Positions 20,901 to 24,622 of a DNA stretch of 24,622 bases are shown in pieces. Each line of letters starts with the position of its first letter. Positions within the stretch are counted from its first letter, which is position 1. A model generated the notes under the pieces. It worked only from the letters and a program-made list of their open reading frames with translations, ran no database searches and was not told where the DNA came from. The position numbers and the translations under genes are program-made. This DNA is from Lindgomyces ingoldianus (taxonomy: Eukaryota; Ascomycota; Dothideomycetes; Pleosporales; Lindgomycetaceae): NCBI RefSeq assembly GCF_010093535.1, contig NW_022985230.1, positions 193,307-217,928 on the forward strand, in the 5' to 3' direction.

Positions 20901-22190
20901 TCTATACGTGAAGGTGGTTGTTAAACTGTGTCCTGCCCCTTGTCCTACTGCAATTACTGCTAATATGTTGTGTTTAACTTTTTTATCTAAAAGGGGGTAT
21001 AAGTTAATATCCTATAAATTATTGTTAAACTTATCTTTTCTTTTTTTATAGATTTAGTGTTCTTAATTACAGCAGTTAGCTGCTTTACATTTGTAGTCTT
21101 TAATTAAATAGTGCAATGTTAGGTGGTCTTCTTTTCTTGCTGCTTTTTACTAAAAATAGTAGAATTTGCAGTTCTTTTGTTTGTTGCACTTTATCTATAA
21201 TTTCTGTTTATAAGGGGAAGCTGTCTAACAAGTGTAACAGTTTGTGGTTTCACAGGCTAAGGCTGTCCCCTGCTATAGGCAACTGTTGTGGTTCTTCTTC
21301 TATGTGGGCTACTATCCTGCTTAATGCTTGTTGTCCTAGTGTTTAACACAATATTGTTGTGTACACTAATACTAGGGGTATAGACAATTGTTAGGTCTAT
21401 GTAGCGTATTAAGGGGACTTTTCTAAGTCCACCGCAGGTATTCTTTTGTTTGTACTAATTGTACAGGGTGATTTTTCTATTAGCAGCTGTTAGTGCTATA
21501 GTTATTGCTTCTATAAAGAACGCATTGCCTATAGTTCTGTTGTATTGCGAGAGCCTTTTAGAAGATTGCTAGGCTTAGGAGCGGTGTCTCTAGTTTTTTA
21601 GGTGCTGGTTGTAGTACTTTAAACCTAGCAGGTTTGCCTAACTATTCTAGCTTTTAATCTCTAATCTTAGTAAAAAATTACTATTGCTCTTCTTTATTTG
21701 TAATGTTGTATTTAACTTTAGCTATCCTTTGTATAATGTTAAATGTTAAGTAGTTGTTGCCTATGTTTATCTAATAAAGCAGGACTATGCAGTTACTTAG
21801 GTGGTTGTGTTGTAATCTGTACTTCTAGCACCTGCATCTCTAAAACTGTTAGGAAAGCTCTCTTGCTAAAGTACTAGAAGTCTAGTCTTAGAGAGGGAAC
21901 TGTTTCTCCCTTTTCTAGACATTTATAATATATCCTTAGATCTAAGTCTCTTCTCTATATCCTTCTAGGATTGCAAGGTCCTGCAACACTGTATTAAGGC
22001 TGCTAAAATTTTAAATAACTACCTTCTAATATAGTTTAGAGCAGTTATTTAAAGGATAGTTTCCTCTGCATTGCTAGTAAAGTCTGTTGTCTAATCTTTC
22101 TTGTATTTCCTTATCTGTAAGGCTGTATTTAGCAGTAATAGCTTTTATTGTTGTAGTAGTATTTTTATTCTCCCCCTTCTAGAAGTCTAG
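20901..22190 (-). other. Gypsy-3 region between gag zinc knuckle and protease
   Basis: About 1.3 kb of mutated sequence lies between the recognisable gag and protease motifs. It presumably holds the gag-pol junction and N-terminal protease part, but I could not identify domains. Two short + strand open stretches here have no support as genes. Confidence 0.4.
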
Positions 22191-23300
22191 GTAGTTTTAG
22201 CAGAAGTGTCCTACTTTTCTACAGTTTAGGCAGGCCTTGTCCTCTAACCACTTCTGTTGTTCCTTTGTTAGAGGCGGCTTATTGCGTCTTAGAACTTAGT
22301 TTTTTTTTAAGGGGGGGCTCTATGTATGCTTTGTGTGACTAAGGTCTATTAGCTCTCTGTTATATTATAGAAGCTTTTTCTTCTTAGGGACAAATTCTAG
22401 CTTTTAGAAGGTTCTCTTTAATTTCTTTTCTTTTTTGCGTTCCTTATAATAGTTGTTATAGGTTATTGCTTTCTTAATGTAATTTTTAAGGGTAGTTAGT
22501 TAGTCTATATGCATAAACTTATCTTTTACTTTGTTGTTTAGTCTGTTATAAAACATGCAGCATAGGGCTTTCTAGTTGTTTTATCTACAGATGGCCATTT
22601 GCTCTCTAAAGCGTGCTGCATAGTTTTAGACTAGTCTGCTGCTTTGTCTTATGTTGTCTAGTCTGTTAGCTGCAATCCTTTTTTTATCTAGGGTCCTGTA
22701 GATAGCTGTTAGGGCTAATTTAAAGTTTTTAACGCTGCTAAATACTTCTTTAGTTTTAGGGTTAAGTAGTGCGCTATTAGCTCTAAAGTCTATCTAATTG
22801 TTAGCGTGGGGCTAGAACTAGATTGCAGGGGGGCCTTCTAAGTGTAATCCTATCTAGGAGATTATTTCTACATTAGTCTAAAATGCTCCTTTGTTGTATT
22901 GCATATAGAGGTAGCATCTAGTAAAGAATAGTTAGAGATCTTTTAACAAACCTCTAAAGGGCTTTAGAGGGGCTAGTCTTAAAGCTTTTTTAGCTGCAAC
23001 GCTTGCTCTATCTGTTAAGATATTTTAAACTTTTGCTAGTTTAACTTGTAGTTTGTGTATCTAGCAGGCTTAGGCGGTGTCCTTGTGGGGATTAATAAGA
23101 GGCTAGGGGTTTAGTAAGTTTATAGTTTTTTAGCGGAGGTTAGCTATTTCTTGTTTAAGTTTTAGTAGCTTGCTAACCTTATTACTAATCTGCTAGAGTT
23201 TCTTAATGTTATCCTAGATTAAGTTGATCTGTTCTGCTAGGACAGCTTTGCTTTAGGTAGAAACTTTTGTAGATCCTAATAGCGCGGCATAGGCTATGTT
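22191..23300 (-). pseudogene. Gypsy-3 gag remnant with CCHC zinc knuckle
   Basis: The - strand reads CLNCRKVGHFC*NY at 22191-22232, a CCHC nucleic-acid-binding knuckle whose last Cys has become Tyr. The capsid portion would be upstream, towards the 5' LTR at 23356. Several stops interrupt it, and gag proteins are too divergent to recognise further by eye. Confidence 0.6.
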
Positions 23301-23355
23301 AGAATCTAAGTTGTGTTGTAAAGTTGCTATACTTTTTAGAGGGGGTGGTGTTTAA

Positions 23356-23948
23356 TGTTACAATCCTTGCTTTAGGAAGCACTTAGGTCTTATTATGTTC
23401 CTAGGGGGAAGTAGGACGGGATAGAGGGGCTAATCCGGTAGGGTGTACAGTCCTACGTACAGGCTATTGGGCTAATGGAGGATGGTATAGGGAGACCGGA
23501 TTGTGGTTTGCCCTTAATGCGGCAGTAGGGCGGCCGGGTCAAACGGTCCTTACAGACAGGGTTAGAGGTATATATGGTGCAAGATATACAAATAGTATTA
23601 CAGCTCTTTAGAAAGCTAAATGCTACTTAGTCTATGTAAAGAATAAACTAAACGTTAAACACACCTCCTAAAGGTTGTTCAATGCAGGAACTATATACAT
23701 GTGTTGGGGACGCTAAGGGAGTTGGTGGGAGTTTATAGGAGCCTGCCAAGAGGGGCTCCCTCCGGCTCCCTTAGGCTCCCTGAACTCGCGGCCTGTTCTC
23801 CTATTGGACAGTGCATTCTTCCATGATCTCGGGCAGTCGTGCCGTTTCCACGTCCTCCGATTGGTTCGTAAGCGAGTCCTGCCCCAAGCCAGCTAGATTG
23901 TGGAGTACCGCTGGTGGGGTTACGCTGGTCCAACCGTAGACCGTAACA
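23356..23948 (-). repeat. Gypsy-3 5' LTR (593 bp), lightly mutated
   Basis: Partner of 16252-16844, same length. It keeps most original CCG, TCG and TGG sites over its last 450 bp, while its first 75 bp carry 5 of its 7 changes. It is one of the few stretches in the block that still looks GC-balanced. Confidence 0.95.
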
Positions 23949-23953
23949 CTTTT
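23949..23953. repeat. Target-site duplication of Gypsy-3, right copy (CTTTT)
   Basis: Identical to 16247-16251. Confidence 0.9.
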
Positions 23954-24527
23954 GTAGAAGGGCTGCTTCTTTAGCTTGTTTTAAGGCGTTAGTGTGTACC
24001 TTAGTTTTAAGAGTTAAGTTGTACATCTAGAGGACTAGATAGCTAGTAATAATTTTTTTTAATTTTTTAAAAGATTTATCTATTTTAGTTATTTATTAGA
24101 ACTTGTGTAATGCTTTTTCTTTTATTATAGCATTAGTAAGTAGGAGCGCTATTTTAGAGTAGTCTTTAATTATTCTTTGTACGTAACCTGTTAGTCTAAG
24201 GAATCCCCTAATTTTAGTGATAGATTTAGGTACAGGCTATTTAAGCACTTTAGTTACTTTCTTAGAGTCTATCTTTATCTAATCTTAGTTTATAATAAAT
24301 CCTAAATATTTAGTTTTCTATATGTTAAATTTACATTTCTCTAGTTAAAGGTGTAGGCTATATTGCCTAAGGCGCTCTAATATAAGTTTTACTTTTAATA
24401 TGTAGTTGTCACAGCTTTCCTTAGTGTATATTAGTACATTATTAAGGTATACTAATACAAATATGTTAAGGTATAGGTTTAAAGCTGTGTTAATAACTCT
24501 CTAAAAAGTTGCAAGTGCGTTAGTAAG
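23954..24527 (-). mobile_element. Gypsy-2, resumed: RNase H to reverse transcriptase
   Basis: This continues the reading interrupted at 16251. On the - strand it shows RLTNALATF and FVLVYLNNVLIYT, the RT active site YLDD mutated to YLNN (24438-24449). The equivalent Gypsy-3 segment is 19200-19850. It ends abruptly at 24528 in the middle of the RT gene, where the 95-bp repeat begins. The rest of RT, gag and the 5' LTR are absent. Confidence 0.8.
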
Positions 24528-24622
24528 TCTATCTCCCTGCGACTGCTGCGGGTCAGGCCTTGTTCGTCTCGATTGGGCATCGCGCTGGATCCGACCCCCT
24601 TTTCGCTCCTCTTTTTGGCCTA
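24528..24622. repeat. 95-bp exact direct repeat, copy 2, at the window end
   Basis: Identical to 4771-4865 and in the same orientation. It is joined directly to mutated Gypsy-2 RT sequence with a short shared TCTA at the junction, and it ends exactly at the last base of the window. Confidence 0.95.

Larger units (their letters stand above)
16252..23948 (-). mobile_element. Gypsy-3: complete Ty3/gypsy chromovirus, 7697 bp, innermost insertion
   Basis: Two 593-bp LTRs (16252-16844 and 23356-23948), each TGTTAC...GTAACA, enclose gag and pol on the - strand. A perfect 5-bp target duplication CTTTT flanks the element (16247-16251 and 23949-23953). The sequence on either side joins into one Gypsy-2 RNase H/RT region, so this insertion is the youngest in the nest. 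The polypurine tract lies beside 16844, confirming that the 3' LTR is on the left. The element is RIP-mutated throughout, with the least mutation in the right LTR. Confidence 0.95.

Noticed and set aside
20863..21346. Two + strand open frames (62 and 76 codons) inside Gypsy-3
   Set aside because: They lie opposite the gag-protease region of a mutated retroelement, show no domain, and are no longer than chance frames in this composition.
23733..24026. 97-codon - strand frame across the right LTR of Gypsy-3
   Set aside because: It starts in Gypsy-2 sequence, crosses the LTR junction and exists because this LTR is lightly mutated; no protein similarity is visible.

Overview
The window looks like nuclear DNA of a filamentous ascomycete (Pezizomycotina). 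The genes are split by 47-55 bp introns with GT...AG ends and CTRAC-like branch sites. The families on the left are typical of fungal secondary metabolism, and the right four-fifths is a block of transposons destroyed by C-to-T / G-to-A mutation of the repeat-induced point mutation (RIP) type. A subtelomeric or dispensable region is plausible but not shown. Genus cannot be read from the sequence.

Layout. 1-4463 is ordinary-composition coding DNA with three genes on the + strand: the C-terminal part of a fungal bifunctional diterpene synthase (copalyl diphosphate/kaurene-synthase type; N-terminus lies off the window), an aldo-keto reductase of AKR7 type (four exons, 322 aa, apparently intact) and a SAM-dependent O-methyltransferase (five exons, 402 aa, apparently intact). 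Together they read as one edge of a diterpenoid gene cluster: cyclase, reductase and methyltransferase. 4464-4898 is non-repetitive sequence holding a TATA-like box, a pyrimidine-rich leader and a possible truncated start codon.

4899-24527 is a nest of transposons, all RIP-mutated and all with transposon genes on the - strand: a hAT DNA transposon (4899-7755, cut off) interrupted by a Ty3/gypsy chromovirus, Gypsy-1 (LTR 7756-8073, second LTR from 13103). The second LTR of Gypsy-1 is interrupted at 13237 by a second gypsy family member, Gypsy-2 (LTR 13237-13838). Gypsy-2 is itself interrupted in its RNase H region by a complete relative, Gypsy-3 (16252-23948, 593-bp LTRs, 5-bp target duplication CTTTT). 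Gypsy-2 resumes at 23954 and stops abruptly at 24528, where an exact 95-bp copy of 4771-4865 runs to the window end.

Most notable: (i) the mutation has an unusually sharp context. Of 37 differences between the two Gypsy-3 LTRs, all are transitions and 34 are at C preceded by a pyrimidine and followed by a purine (YCR); ACA and GCA sites are largely spared. (ii) Gypsy-2 and Gypsy-3 both carry, between the end of pol and the 3' LTR, a gene remnant on the opposite (+) strand with a cysteine cluster and long coiled coil. (iii) The 95-bp exact repeat brackets the whole transposon block. No tRNA, rRNA or CRISPR array was seen.
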